NCBI RefSeq assembly: GCF_002902085.1
Contig: NZ_PPQR01000054.1
Span: forward strand, 43,098 to 79,254
Source of the DNA: Staphylococcus simiae
Lineage (GTDB): Bacteria > Bacillota > Bacilli > Staphylococcales > Staphylococcaceae
Length of the DNA: 36,157 bases
Reading direction: 5' to 3'
Below, piece after piece: positions 8,597-17,633 of this stretch. The notes beneath the pieces are model-generated. The model saw nothing but the letters and a program-made list of their open reading frames with translations. It made no database searches and had not been told where the DNA came from. Positions within the stretch are counted from its first letter, which is position 1. Each line of letters begins with the position of its first letter. The translations under genes and the position numbers were made by a program.

Positions 8597-9067
8597 ATGA
8601 AATGCCCAAAATGTAATTCGACACATTCTAAAGTTGTTGATTCAAGACACGCAGAAGAAATAAATGCGATTCGTCGTCGCAGAGAATGTGAAAATTGCGG
8701 TATACGTTTCACTACATTTGAACATATTGAAGTAAGTCAATTAATCGTAGTGAAAAAAGATGGTACCAGAGAGCAATTTTTAAGAGATAAAATATTAAAT
8801 GGATTAGTACGTTCTTGTGAAAAGAGACCAGTTAGATTTCAACAATTAGAGGATATAACTAATAAAGTAGAATGGCAATTAAGAGATGAAGGACATACAG
8901 AGGTATCATCACGTGATATTGGTGAACATGTTATGAATTTATTAATGAATGTTGACCAAGTATCATACGTTAGATTTGCTTCAGTATATAAAGAATTTAA
9001 AGATGTTGATCAACTATTAGCATCAATGCAAGGTATTTTAAGTGACAATAAACGGAGTGATAACTAA
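8597..9067 (+). CDS. nrdR: Transcriptional repressor NrdR
   Basis: NrdR senses ATP/dATP and represses ribonucleotide reductase genes by binding paired NrdR boxes. The start is ATG at 8597 behind GGTGAT, giving 156 residues, the normal length. An in-frame upstream ATG would add 35 residues that run across the promoter. The zinc ribbon is Cys3-x2-Cys6 and Cys31-x2-Cys34 with [10 protein letters not shown] between, and the rest is an ATP-cone ([34 protein letters not shown]). Its stop codon directly abuts the dnaB start. Joining a dNTP-supply regulator to helicase-loading genes is conserved in bacilli. Confidence 0.97.
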   Translation: MKCPKCNSTHSKVVDSRHAEEINAIRRRRECENCGIRFTTFEHIEVSQLIVVKKDGTREQFLRDKILNGLVRSCEKRPVRFQQLEDITNKVEWQLRDEGHTEVSSRDIGEHVMNLLMNVDQVSYVRFASVYKEFKDVDQLLASMQGILSDNKRSDN

Positions 9068-10462
9068 ATGGGTATGCAAGCATACGAATTTGGTTTAAGA
9101 CCACAAGATCAATTCGAAGTGATACAATATTTCGATTTGAATCATAGTCATTTAGATGTCTTAAATCGATTGTTTACGCCATTAATTGGTTCAAAAGCAA
9201 TTGGACTATACCACTTTATGACACAATTTGTGGAACGTCGTAGAACGTCTTCCCATTATTTGTCACATTATGTATTTATGAATGAATTAAAATTAAATTT
9301 ACTAGAGTTTAGACAACAAATGGATTTGCTAGAAGCAATTGGCTTAGTTAAAACTTTCGTTAAGCATAATAAAGAGGAGTCTCAATTTGTCTATGAATTG
9401 ATTCAACCTCCAACTGCGCATTTGTTTTTTAATGACCCAATGTTGTCTATTTTTTTATATAGTGAAGTTGATCATAAAAGATTCCAAGAGTTAAAACATT
9501 ATTTTGAATATCAGCAAAAAGATTTGTCAACTTTTAAACAAACGACAAGAACTTTTACGGAAGTTTTTAAAGTGCCAACAACTAAAGTAGATATTGATAC
9601 GTCTGATATTCCGATAAATCAAAGTTATCAAGGTATGGATTTATCAGATGAAACATTTGATTTTGACATGTTAATACAAATGTTAGGGAAGCATTTTATA
9701 AGTAAAGAAATTATTACTAAAGAGGCTAAACAATTAATTATTCAATTAGCAACGCTTTATGGTTTAACACCAGATGGTATGAAACGTGTGATTCTTAAAT
9801 CAATTACTAGTGGACAGCAATTATCATTTGAAAATATGAGAAAAGAGGCACGATCTTATTATTTAATACAGCATGATAATCGTATGCCTAAGCTTCAAGT
9901 TAATACAACTAACGAAGCTAAAACTCAACCACAAAATGAAGATTTCAATCCACAAGATAATTTAGAAGATTGGTTTGAATTGTTAGAACAAACAAGTCCG
10001 ATAGATATGTTAGCATCATGGTCAGAATCTGAACCAACGTTATCTCAAAAAGCAATGATTGAAGAGTTAATAGATCGTGAAAAGATGTCGTTTGGCGTTA
10101 TCAATGTGTTACTACAATTTGTCATGTTAAAAGAAGATATGAAATTACCTAAAGCATATATATTTGAAATAGCATCAAATTGGAAGAAAAAAGGTATTAA
10201 AACTGCTAAAGAGGCTTACAACTACGCTAAAAAAGTTAACCAACCAAAACAAGATAATGGTAATTATCAAGGTGGTAAAAATTCAACTTATCATCGTCAA
10301 CGTAAATTAATTTCTAAGGAAAAAACTCCAAAATGGTTAGCAGAACGAGAAGTAGTTAAGGCGACGAATAACGACAACGAACAAAATGATCAAAAGTTAG
10401 AACAAGATCGACAGGAGTTTTTAGCTAGATTATCTAAAAAATGGGAGGAGGATGACAATTAA
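9068..10462 (+). CDS. dnaB: Helicase loading / primosome protein DnaB (Firmicute type)
   Basis: In Firmicutes DnaB acts with DnaD and DnaI to load the DnaC replicative helicase at oriC and at restarted forks; it is not the E. coli DnaB helicase. The protein has 464 residues. The N-terminal winged-helix DDBH1 region starts YEFGLRPQDQFEVIQYFDLNHSHLDVLNRLF. The C-terminal DDBH2 domain ends in the signature YxxxIxxxW, seen as YIFEIASNW (about 364-372), followed by KKKGIKTAKEAYNYAKK. A charged, probably disordered tail follows. It begins immediately after the nrdR stop, with GGAGTG (9055-9060) as ribosome site, and overlaps dnaI by one base, so the three genes are translationally coupled. Confidence 0.95.
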   Translation: MGMQAYEFGLRPQDQFEVIQYFDLNHSHLDVLNRLFTPLIGSKAIGLYHFMTQFVERRRTSSHYLSHYVFMNELKLNLLEFRQQMDLLEAIGLVKTFVKHNKEESQFVYELIQPPTAHLFFNDPMLSIFLYSEVDHKRFQELKHYFEYQQKDLSTFKQTTRTFTEVFKVPTTKVDIDTSDIPINQSYQGMDLSDETFDFDMLIQMLGKHFISKEIITKEAKQLIIQLATLYGLTPDGMKRVILKSITSGQQLSFENMRKEARSYYLIQHDNRMPKLQVNTTNEAKTQPQNEDFNPQDNLEDWFELLEQTSPIDMLASWSESEPTLSQKAMIEELIDREKMSFGVINVLLQFVMLKEDMKLPKAYIFEIASNWKKKGIKTAKEAYNYAKKVNQPKQDNGNYQGGKNSTYHRQRKLISKEKTPKWLAEREVVKATNNDNEQNDQKLEQDRQEFLARLSKKWEEDDN

Positions 10463-11382
10463 TGAAGAGTTTCCAAAATATTATGGGGTCGTCTAAAGAT
10501 TTAGAACAACGAATTGCTAAAATAAAAAAAGATGTCGTTAATGACCCAGATGTTAAATTATTCTTACAACAACATCAATCGGAATTAACCAATGCTATGA
10601 TTGATGAAGATTTAAATGTCTTGCAAGAGTATAAAGATCAACAAAAACATTATGATGGACATACTTTTGCAAATTGTCCTAATTTTGTTAAAGGTCATGT
10701 ACCAGAGCTGTATATTGAGAATAAGCGTATCAAAATTCGTTATTTACCATGTCCTTGTAAAATTAAATATGATGAGGAACGTTTTGACTCGCAATTAATC
10801 ACGTCACATCATATGCAACGTGATACTTTAAATGCAAAGTTAAAAGATATTTATATGACTAACCGTGAACGCTTAGATGTAGCTATGGCTGCTGATGAAA
10901 TTTGTACGGCCATTACGAATGGTGACACAGTTAAAGGTTTATATTTATATGGGTCGTTCGGAACGGGTAAATCATTTATTTTAGGTGCGATTGCTAATCA
11001 ACTTAAGTCGAAAAAGATTAGTTCAACTATTGTCTATCTTCCAGAATTTATACGTACGTTAAAAAGTGGCTTTAAAGATGGTTCTTTTGAAAGTAAATTG
11101 CAGCGTGTAAGGGAAGCCAATGTCTTAATGTTAGATGATATTGGTGCTGAAGAAGTTACACCGTGGGTTAGAGATGAAGTGATTGGTCCGTTACTACATT
11201 ATCGCATGGTGCATGAATTACCAACATTCTTTAGTTCTAACTTTAATTATAATGAATTAGAACATCATTTAGCAATTACGCGAGATGGGGAAGAAAAAAC
11301 AAAAGCGGCAAGAATTATTGAAAGAATTAAATCCCTGTCACAACCTTATTATTTAATTGGAGAAAATTATAGAAACAATTGA
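10462..11382 (+). CDS. dnaI: Primosomal helicase loader DnaI
   Basis: DnaI is an AAA+ ATPase of the DnaC/IstB type that delivers the replicative helicase to DNA. Of its 306 residues, the N-terminal part contains a Cys/His zinc-binding region (CPNFVKGH and LPCPCK, around residues 71-103). The ATPase core has Walker A YGSFGTGKS (about 161-169), Walker B VLMLDDIG (about 223-230), a sensor-1 SSNFN and an arginine-finger region AARIIERIKSL near the end. ATG at 10462 overlaps the dnaB TAA by one base, with GGAGGAGG about ten bases upstream. The gene's stop overlaps the -35 of the thrS promoter. Confidence 0.96.
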   Translation: MKSFQNIMGSSKDLEQRIAKIKKDVVNDPDVKLFLQQHQSELTNAMIDEDLNVLQEYKDQQKHYDGHTFANCPNFVKGHVPELYIENKRIKIRYLPCPCKIKYDEERFDSQLITSHHMQRDTLNAKLKDIYMTNRERLDVAMAADEICTAITNGDTVKGLYLYGSFGTGKSFILGAIANQLKSKKISSTIVYLPEFIRTLKSGFKDGSFESKLQRVREANVLMLDDIGAEEVTPWVRDEVIGPLLHYRMVHELPTFFSSNFNYNELEHHLAITRDGEEKTKAARIIERIKSLSQPYYLIGENYRNN

Positions 11383-11406
11383 AAAATTTAATTTATGGTG
11401 TATAAT
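11379..11406 (+). promoter_or_regulatory. Promoter of the thrS T-box transcript
   Basis: TTGAAA (11379-11384) and TATAAT (11401-11406) are spaced by 16 bases. The -35 overlaps the last codons of dnaI. Transcription should start near 11413, giving a leader of about 450 bases before thrS. Confidence 0.8.
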
Positions 11407-11412
11407 GAAGGC

Positions 11413-11656
11413 AAATCTAAATCGTTGAAATAATTGAAGATAAGATAATTTAATCACTAAGACACAGAAAGCCATTAGTTGTTGAGAATATGGTTCTTAT
11501 ACTAAATTGTTACTACTTCATTATAGGTGTTTGTAATGAGCACCCGGCTCAAGACCGTTATCTTATGTAGAGATATTTAACATGACATTAACTTGTTAAA
11601 TAACTAGGGTGGTAACACGACAACCTCGTCCCTTGTATAGGGACGAGGTTTTTTTG
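11413..11656 (+). promoter_or_regulatory. T-box leader of thrS with terminator
   Basis: Stem I base can form from TAAGATAA (11441-11448) with TTATCTTA (11558-11565). AGAAAG (11466-11471) and the apical CCAT...ATGG stem with its GTTG loop fit T-box stem I. By analogy in spacing with the valS leader, the specifier is probably the threonine codon ACT at 11512-11514 (tentative). The T-box core AGGGTGGTAACACG (11606-11619) holds the TGGT bulge that pairs with the uncharged tRNA 3' end. It is followed by a perfect 12-bp terminator stem AACCTCGTCCCT (11622-11633) / AGGGACGAGGTT (11639-11650) and a T run. Uncharged tRNA-Thr should stabilise the antiterminator and raise thrS expression. From 11657 to 11863 I see only the ribosome site. 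Confidence 0.92.
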
Positions 11657-11863
11657 TTTGTAGTAAGGTGCTTGATAGCACACCAATTGCACTGTTATTT
11701 TTAGAGCTTTGATAATAATAGCAAATAACGATATTTGTCTTGCTATCTCTAAACAACTACAAAAGACTAAATCACTTTAAGTGAAAATATACACACGTGA
11801 GGATTCAAATTATTTTAACGAGGTCAGATGATATTAACATAATCTTTTACAGGAGGGTTTATT

Positions 11864-13804
11864 ATGGAACAAATTAATATTCAGTTTCCAGATGGTAATA
11901 AGAAGGCGTTTGATAAAGGAACAACTACTGAAGACATAGCGCAATCAATTAGTCCTGGATTACGTAAAAAAGCTGTCGCTGGTAAATTTAATGGTCAACT
12001 AGTTGATTTAACTAGACCATTAGAAGAGGATGGAACAATTGAGATTGTAACACCAGGTAGTGAAGAAGCACTTGAAGTTTTACGTCATTCAACTGCACAT
12101 TTAATGGCGCAAGCTTTAAAACGTTTATATGGTGATGTTAAGTTTGGTGTAGGACCAGTTATTGAAGGCGGATTCTATTACGACTTCGATATTGAAAAAA
12201 ATATTTCATCTGACGACTTCGACGAAATTGAAAAAACAATGAAACAAATTGTCAATGAAAATTACAAAATCAAACGCAAAGTAGTATCACGTGAAGAAGC
12301 AAAAGAATTCTTTAAAGACGATCCTTACAAATTAGAATTAATTGATGCTATTCCAGAAGATGAAAATGTTACTTTATATAGTCAAGGTGAATTTACAGAT
12401 TTATGTCGTGGTGTACATGTACCATCTACTGCAAAAATTAAAGAATTTAAATTATTATCTACTGCAGGTGCATATTGGCGTGGTGATAGTGACAATAAAA
12501 TGTTACAACGTATCTATGGTACAGCATTCTTTGATAAAAAAGATTTAAAAGCACATTTAGAAATGTTAGAAGAACGCAAAGAACGTGATCATCGTAAAAT
12601 TGGTAAAGACTTAGAATTATTTGCAAATAATCAATTAGTTGGTGCTGGTTTACCATTATGGTTACCAAATGGGGCAACAATAAGACGTGAAATCGAGCGT
12701 TATATCGTTGATAAAGAAGTAAGTATGGGTTATGACCATGTTTACACACCCGTGATGGCAAATGTAGACTTATATAAAACATCAGGTCACTGGGATCACT
12801 ATAGAGAAGATATGTTCCCACCAATGCAATTGGATGAAACTGAAGCAATGGTATTACGACCTATGAACTGTCCGCATCATATGATGATTTATAAAAATAA
12901 ACCTCATTCATATCGTGAATTACCAATTCGTATTGCAGAGCTTGGTATGATGCATAGATATGAAGCAAGTGGTGCTGTATCTGGTTTACAACGTGTTCGC
13001 GGTATGACACTTAATGATTCACATATTTTTGTAAGACCTGACCAAATTAAAGAAGAATTTAAACGCGTAGTTAATATGATTATTGATGTGTATAAAGACT
13101 TTGGCTTTGAAGATTATAGCTTTAGATTAAGTTATAGAGATCCTGAAGATAAAGAAAAATATTTCGACGATGATGATATGTGGAATAAAGCTGAAGCTAT
13201 GCTTAAAGAAGCTGTTGATGAACTAGGCTTACCATATGAAGAAGCCATTGGTGAAGCGGCATTCTATGGCCCTAAATTAGATGTTCAAGTAAAAACAGCC
13301 ATGGGTAAAGAGGAAACTTTATCAACTGCACAGCTTGATTTCTTATTACCACAACGTTTTGATTTAACATATATTGGTCAAGACGGTGAACAACATCAAC
13401 CAGTGGTTATTCACCGTGGCGTAGTATCTACTATGGAACGTTTTGTTGCTTTCTTAACTGAAGAAACTAAAGGTGCGTTCCCAACTTGGTTAGCACCAAA
13501 ACAAGTAGAAATTATTCCAGTTAATATTGACTTACATTATGATTATGCACGTCAACTACAAGATGAATTAAAATCTCAAGGCGTACGAGTAAATATTGAT
13601 GATCGTAATGAAAAAATGGGATATAAAATTAGAGAAGCTCAAATGCAAAAAATCCCATATCAAATTGTTGTTGGTGACAAAGAGGTTGAAAACAATGAAG
13701 TTAACGTACGTCAATATGGTTCACAAGACCAAGAAACAATGGAAAAAGATGAGTTTATCTGGAATTTAGTAGATGAAATTCGTTTGAAAAAGAATAGAAA
13801 ATAA
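11864..13804 (+). CDS. thrS: Threonine--tRNA ligase
   Basis: This class II synthetase charges tRNA-Thr. Of 646 residues, an N-terminal TGS domain (about 1-63) is followed by the editing domain with [11 protein letters not shown] and the CRGVH element that removes mischarged serine. The catalytic core has RPMNCPHHM (zinc cysteine), motif 2 [28 protein letters not shown] and motif 3 [17 protein letters not shown]. The anticodon-binding domain is C-terminal from about residue 545. The ribosome site AGGAGGG lies at 11850-11856. It is monocistronic behind the T-box. Confidence 0.98.
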   Translation: MEQINIQFPDGNKKAFDKGTTTEDIAQSISPGLRKKAVAGKFNGQLVDLTRPLEEDGTIEIVTPGSEEALEVLRHSTAHLMAQALKRLYGDVKFGVGPVIEGGFYYDFDIEKNISSDDFDEIEKTMKQIVNENYKIKRKVVSREEAKEFFKDDPYKLELIDAIPEDENVTLYSQGEFTDLCRGVHVPSTAKIKEFKLLSTAGAYWRGDSDNKMLQRIYGTAFFDKKDLKAHLEMLEERKERDHRKIGKDLELFANNQLVGAGLPLWLPNGATIRREIERYIVDKEVSMGYDHVYTPVMANVDLYKTSGHWDHYREDMFPPMQLDETEAMVLRPMNCPHHMMIYKNKPHSYRELPIRIAELGMMHRYEASGAVSGLQRVRGMTLNDSHIFVRPDQIKEEFKRVVNMIIDVYKDFGFEDYSFRLSYRDPEDKEKYFDDDDMWNKAEAMLKEAVDELGLPYEEAIGEAAFYGPKLDVQVKTAMGKEETLSTAQLDFLLPQRFDLTYIGQDGEQHQPVVIHRGVVSTMERFVAFLTEETKGAFPTWLAPKQVEIIPVNIDLHYDYARQLQDELKSQGVRVNIDDRNEKMGYKIREAQMQKIPYQIVVGDKEVENNEVNVRQYGSQDQETMEKDEFIWNLVDEIRLKKNRK

Positions 13805-13913
13805 ACATAATTGGCCAATACTTGAGTCTTTCACAGACTGGAAATAAACAGTATGTGAGTCTGAGGTACTAAGCAGGAAATGTTTATTTTCAACATGTGA
13901 TAGTCAATGTCTA

Positions 13914-13955
13914 GGGTGTAATATGTTAGTTAATTAACATATTGCGCCCCTTAAT
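13914..13955 (+). terminator. Probable terminator after thrS
   Basis: GGGTGTAATATGTTA (13914-13928) pairs with TAACATATTGCGCCC (13935-13949) over 15 positions including two G-T wobbles, with a 6-base loop. The T tract after it is weak (CTTAATTATT). It lies 110 bases after the stop codon. Confidence 0.6.
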
Positions 13956-14029
13956 TATTCTTGCTGTATTGAAAGTAAGAAGATAAATTTTAGTAAACTT
14001 ATTTTTGCCACACACTCAAATGAATAGGG

Positions 14030-14058
14030 TTGCCAAAATAAATCGTTTCATGTATATT
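14030..14058 (+). promoter_or_regulatory. Promoter of the lysP riboswitch transcript
   Basis: TTGCCA (14030-14035) and TATATT (14053-14058) are spaced by 17 bases. The expected start near 14065 lies just upstream of the riboswitch. Confidence 0.7.
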
Positions 14059-14081
14059 ACAAGGTAGTTAAAATAATAAAT

Positions 14082-14304
14082 TGAGTTAGAGGTTGCATTT
14101 TTAAATATTAACTTGTCAGAAGTATTATGGTACATGTGTTGAACAAGTGAAAGGTAAAAATGCCGAAATAAATACAATCCATAAGTTGTATTTGTTGGGA
14201 CAGTTTTCGAATAGAGACTGTACTGTCACAGTTTGTGATGTGCTACCTTATATAGATAATAACCAAAATGGTTGCATATCTTTAAGGTATGTAGCCATTT
14301 TTTT
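14082..14304 (+). promoter_or_regulatory. Lysine riboswitch (L-box) with intrinsic terminator
   Basis: The conserved L-box pieces occur in order: TTAGAGGTTGC (14086-14096), AGTATT, GTGAAAGG, GCCGAAAT, ACTGTCAC and the closing GTGCTACC. P1 forms between 14082-14089 and 14243-14250 with one mismatch. A terminator follows: AAAATGGTTGCATATC (14265-14280) with GGTATGTAGCCATTTT (14286-14301), 16 pairs with wobbles, a 5-base loop and a T run. TACCTTA (14244-14250), the 3' side of P1, is an exact complement of TAAGGTA (14283-14289) in the terminator loop and right arm, giving the alternative antiterminator. Lysine binding should hold P1 closed and stop transcription before lysP. This matches my memory of the B. 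subtilis lysC leader. Confidence 0.9.
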
Positions 14305-14413
14305 AATATGGTGAATTATTGCTTAATAAAAATAACTTAAAATAATTAACATAATTTACTAGGTTAAAAAGGTTAAGTCAGGCTAGCCTCTAAAGCATAG
14401 AAAGGGAGCTTTT

Positions 14414-15913
14414 ATGACGAAAGTTAGAGATGAAAGTAATAATGGTGTTAAAAGGGGATTAAAAGATCGACATATTTCTATGATTGCCATTGGCGGATGT
14501 ATCGGTACTGGTTTGTTTGTTACGTCAGGTGGAGCAATCCATGATGCTGGAGCGCTTGGTGCATTAATAGGATATGCAATTATAGGTGCAATGGTGTTCT
14601 TCTTAATGACATCACTTGGTGAAATGGCAACTTATTTACCAGTTTCAGGATCATTTAGTACCTATGCTACACGTTTTGTGGATCCATCATTAGGATTTGC
14701 ATTAGGCTGGAATTATTGGTTTAACTGGGTTGTTACTGTTGCAGCTGATATTACCATCGCGGCACAAGTTATACAATATTGGACTCCGTTACAAGGTATT
14801 CCTGCATGGGTCTGGAGTTCAATTTTCTTAGTGGTTATTTTTGCCTTAAATTCACTTTCAGTTCGTATTTATGGCGAAAGTGAGTATTGGTTTGCATTAA
14901 TTAAAGTCATAACAGTTATATTCTTTATAGCTATTGGTTTATTAACAATATTAGGTATTATGGGTGGAGAATTCGTTGGATTTGATACCTTTACCAAAGG
15001 TGAAGGCCCTATATTAGGTGGTAATTTAGGTGGTAGCTTACTTTCTATCTTAGGTGTATTCTTAATCGCTGGATTCTCATTCCAAGGTACAGAACTTATC
15101 GGTATTACTGCTGGTGAATCTGAAAATCCAGAAAGAGCAGTACCTAAAGCAATTAAGCAAGTGTTTTGGAGAATTTTATTATTCTATATTTTAGCTATTT
15201 TTGTTATTGGGATGTTAATTCCGTATGATAGTAATGCACTAATGGGTGGCGATAATGATATTGCAACATCACCATTCACATTAGTATTTAAAAATGCTGG
15301 CCTTGCTTTTGCAGCATCATTTATGAATGCTGTTATCTTAACATCTGTCTTGTCAGCCGGAAATTCAGGAATGTATGCATCAACACGTATGCTGTATTCA
15401 ATGAGTAAAGATAAATTAGCTTATCCTGCATTTGGCAAAACAAATAAAAGTGGTATTCCATTAATGTCTTTATTAGTAACAGCAGTCGTAGTTGTTATTA
15501 TCTTTGTTTTACAAACATTAACTGATGGCGCTTATCAATATATTGTAGCTGCAAGTGGTTTGACAGGATTTATTGCATGGGTAGGTATTGCAATCAGTCA
15601 TTATCGTTTTAGACGTGCATTTGATCATCAAAATTATGACAAATCAAAATTGAAATACAAAGCAAAATTATTCCCGTTTGGACCAATATTCGCTGGAGTA
15701 CTATGTGCCTTAGTTATTATTGGTCAAGATGTTGATTTTATTAAAACAGGTAACTTTGATTTAAATAGATTCTTAATCACTTATATGGGTATTCCAGTAT
15801 TTTTAGTTTTCTATATTTATCATAAAGTTAAATACAAAACTAAAAAAATACCATTATCTGAAGTTGATTTAAGACAAGAAGTAGATATGGAAGAAATAAA
15901 ACATCATAATTAA
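14414..15913 (+). CDS. lysP: Lysine-specific amino acid permease
   Basis: This APC-superfamily transporter has 499 residues and about twelve membrane segments. It opens with RGLKDRHISMIAIGGCIGTGLFVTSG, the unwound helix-1 substrate motif of amino acid permeases, and continues with the conserved ALGWNYWFNW and GFSFQGTELIGITAGESENPERAVPKAIKQV. The last two are typical of the LysP/AAT branch. The lysine riboswitch in front strongly supports lysine as substrate. It stands alone between two regulatory leaders, with ribosome site AAAGGGAGC just upstream. No clear hairpin terminator separates it from the infC promoter. Confidence 0.93.
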   Translation: MTKVRDESNNGVKRGLKDRHISMIAIGGCIGTGLFVTSGGAIHDAGALGALIGYAIIGAMVFFLMTSLGEMATYLPVSGSFSTYATRFVDPSLGFALGWNYWFNWVVTVAADITIAAQVIQYWTPLQGIPAWVWSSIFLVVIFALNSLSVRIYGESEYWFALIKVITVIFFIAIGLLTILGIMGGEFVGFDTFTKGEGPILGGNLGGSLLSILGVFLIAGFSFQGTELIGITAGESENPERAVPKAIKQVFWRILLFYILAIFVIGMLIPYDSNALMGGDNDIATSPFTLVFKNAGLAFAASFMNAVILTSVLSAGNSGMYASTRMLYSMSKDKLAYPAFGKTNKSGIPLMSLLVTAVVVVIIFVLQTLTDGAYQYIVAASGLTGFIAWVGIAISHYRFRRAFDHQNYDKSKLKYKAKLFPFGPIFAGVLCALVIIGQDVDFIKTGNFDLNRFLITYMGIPVFLVFYIYHKVKYKTKKIPLSEVDLRQEVDMEEIKHHN

Positions 15914-15924
15914 TACAAATAGTG

Positions 15925-15953
15925 TTGACTTATATTTAAAATGTTGATATGAT
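15925..15953 (+). promoter_or_regulatory. Promoter of infC-rpmI-rplT
   Basis: TTGACT (15925-15930), a 17-base spacer and TATGAT (15948-15953) with TGA before it: a strong sigma-A promoter with an extended -10. The transcript should start near 15960 and carry a leader of about 180 bases. Confidence 0.8.
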
Positions 15954-15959
15954 TAACAA

Positions 15960-16100
15960 CGTTGAATACGAAACGAACCAAGTAGAAGCACCCGCTTCTC
16001 ACCTGTAGCGACGCACAAAGCAGTTGGCAGGTCAATCATGTTACACATTTAGTGTGTATAAGAAGAGCGGGTATGCTAAATACTCGCTCTTCTTTTTTGC
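15960..16100 (+). promoter_or_regulatory. infC leader with attenuator (L20-type autoregulatory leader)
   Basis: A perfect terminator stem (GAAGAGCGGGTA near 16062-16073, TACTCGCTCTTC near 16081-16092) runs into CTTTTTT. Upstream, AGAAGC and GCTTCT (15984-15999) form a perfect hairpin with loop ACCC. The same segment also contains ACCCGCT (15990-15996), an exact complement of AGCGGGT (16066-16072) in the terminator's left arm, so two mutually exclusive folds exist. In B. subtilis the corresponding leader is attenuated by ribosomal protein L20. Position and layout here agree, but L20 binding is inferred. Confidence 0.8.
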
Positions 16101-16138
16101 TTGGTACAAATTTCGTAAAAATTTTGGAGGTGTCAACC

Positions 16139-16657
16139 ATAGCAAAAGATCAAACTCAAATTAACGACAAAATTCGTGCAAAAGAATTACGTTTAATCGG
16201 TCAAGATGGTGAACAAATAGGTGTGAAATCAAAACGTGAAGCATTAGAAATGGCAGAACGTGTAGAATTAGACTTAGTAGTCGTAGCACCTAATGCGAAA
16301 CCACCAGTTGCTAGAATTATGGATTATGGTAAATTCAAATTCGAACAACAGAAAAAAGAAAAAGAAATGAAAAAGAAACAAAAAATTATCAATGTTAAGG
16401 AAATTCGTTTAAGCCCAACTATCGAGGAACATGACTTCCAAACTAAGTTGAAAAATGGACGTAAATTTTTATCTAAAGGCGATAAATGTAAAGTTTCTAT
16501 TCGTTTCAGAGGGCGTGCCATTACGCATAAGGAAATTGGTCAACGTGTGTTAGAAAAATTTGCAGATGAATGTAAAGATATCGCAACTGTTGAACAAAAA
16601 CCTAAAATGGACGGGCGCCAAATGTTTATTATGTTAGCGCCTACAGCTGAAAAATAA
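16139..16657 (+). CDS. infC: Translation initiation factor IF-3
   Basis: IF-3 binds the 30S subunit, keeps it from joining 50S and proofreads the start codon and initiator tRNA. The N-domain begins [27 protein letters not shown]. The lysine-rich linker [16 protein letters not shown] leads to the C-domain ([37 protein letters not shown]). I place the start at ATA (16139-16141), six bases after GGAGGTG (16127-16133). That matches the mature start of Bacillus IF-3, which uses AUU at this position. The GTG at 16130 lies inside the Shine-Dalgarno sequence, and the open frame further up runs through the leader terminator. Length is then 172. A rare start codon fits known IF-3 autocontrol. Confidence 0.93.
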   Translation: MAKDQTQINDKIRAKELRLIGQDGEQIGVKSKREALEMAERVELDLVVVAPNAKPPVARIMDYGKFKFEQQKKEKEMKKKQKIINVKEIRLSPTIEEHDFQTKLKNGRKFLSKGDKCKVSIRFRGRAITHKEIGQRVLEKFADECKDIATVEQKPKMDGRQMFIMLAPTAEK

Positions 16658-16685
16658 TTAAAGCTATCACAGGAGGATATATATT

Positions 16686-16886
16686 ATGCCAAAAATGAAA
16701 ACTCACCGCGGAGCAGCTAAACGTGTTAAAAGAACTGGTTCAGGTCAATTAAAACGTTCAAGAGCTTTCACATCTCACTTATTCGCGAACAAAAACACTA
16801 AACAAAAACGTCAATTACGTAAAGCTAGATTAGTGTCTAAGAGCGACATGAAACGTGTAAAACAATTATTAGCATATAAAAAATAA
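16686..16886 (+). CDS. rpmI: 50S ribosomal protein L35
   Basis: This small, very basic large-subunit protein has 66 residues, beginning [28 protein letters not shown], the L35 signature. It lies 28 bases after infC with AGGAGG in front, in the conserved order infC-rpmI-rplT, and shares that transcript. Confidence 0.98.
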   Translation: MPKMKTHRGAAKRVKRTGSGQLKRSRAFTSHLFANKNTKQKRQLRKARLVSKSDMKRVKQLLAYKK

Positions 16887-16932
16887 GAACAAATACAGAA
16901 ATCGGTAGGAATTACCTAAGGAGGAATTATTT

Positions 16933-17289
16933 ATGCCACGAGTTAAAGGTGGAACAGTAACAAGAGCGCGTCGTAAAAAAACGATCAAATTAGCTAAAGG
17001 TTACTTTGGTTCAAAACATACATTATATAAAGTAGCGAAACAACAAGTAATGAAATCAGGTCAATATGCATTCCGTGACCGTCGTCAACGTAAACGTGAC
17101 TTCCGTAAATTATGGATTACACGTATCAATGCAGCAGCTCGTCAACACGAAATGAGCTACTCACGTTTAATGAACGGCTTGAAAAAAGCTGGTATTGACA
17201 TTAACCGTAAAATGTTATCAGAAATCGCTATTTCAGATGACAAAGCATTTGCTGAATTAGTAACAAAAGCTAAAGATGCTTTAAAATAA
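16933..17289 (+). CDS. rplT: 50S ribosomal protein L20
   Basis: This 118-residue 23S rRNA-binding assembly protein begins [32 protein letters not shown] and includes [32 protein letters not shown], all typical L20. In Bacillus L20 represses its own operon by binding the infC leader. The leader upstream of infC here is the likely target. Ribosome site AAGGAGG; terminator right behind. Confidence 0.98.
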   Translation: MPRVKGGTVTRARRKKTIKLAKGYFGSKHTLYKVAKQQVMKSGQYAFRDRRQRKRDFRKLWITRINAAARQHEMSYSRLMNGLKKAGIDINRKMLSEIAISDDKAFAELVTKAKDALK

Positions 17290-17299
17290 TATCACTAGT

Positions 17300-17328
17300 A
17301 AAAGAGATGACTCGTCATCTCTTTTTTT
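17300..17328 (+). terminator. Terminator of infC-rpmI-rplT
   Basis: AAAAGAGATGA and TCATCTCTTTT (11 bp) around the tetraloop CTCG at 17311-17314, followed by further T. It starts 11 bases after the rplT stop. Confidence 0.93.
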
Positions 17329-17329
17329 A

Positions 17330-17588
17330 TTGGAATTTAAATGAAGAAATGAGTCTAGACAAGCATAAACCATATTTAAAATGATGATATCGGCAGTAAC
17401 TTCATTAATGGCAGTGGGACTACAACATTTCACACGCCATTCGAGTCTGTTTTGACATGTGGAAGCCGTTATCAATAATCTATATGTAGATTTAACATTA
17501 ATATACAAAACAGCATCTATGAAATAAATCTTTTGAAAAATTTATTGCAGTCTCATTCCTAATATTAATCGATTAAATATAATTTCTT
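17330..17588. other. Non-coding gap between rplT and the Nudix gene
   Basis: About 260 bases without a supportable gene or a strong hairpin. I see nothing specific here before the promoter of the next gene. Confidence 0.5.
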
Positions 17589-17597
17589 TGCTAAAAT
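17589..17597 (+). promoter_or_regulatory. Extended -10 promoter of the Nudix gene
   Basis: TGC followed by TAAAAT (17592-17597), about 36 bases before the start codon. No recognisable -35. Confidence 0.5.
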
Positions 17598-17633
17598 GCA
17601 AGTAAGAGATTAAAGAATAGAAGGAGTCACATT

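Noticed and set aside
12459..12848. 129-codon open frame antisense to thrS
   Set aside because: It lies wholly inside the conserved catalytic region of thrS, has no ribosome site, and its translation is a low-complexity mirror of a strongly conserved gene.
16052..16138. Upstream ATG start for infC
   Set aside because: The open frame reads through the leader terminator and has no ribosome site; conserved IF-3 sequence begins only after 16139.
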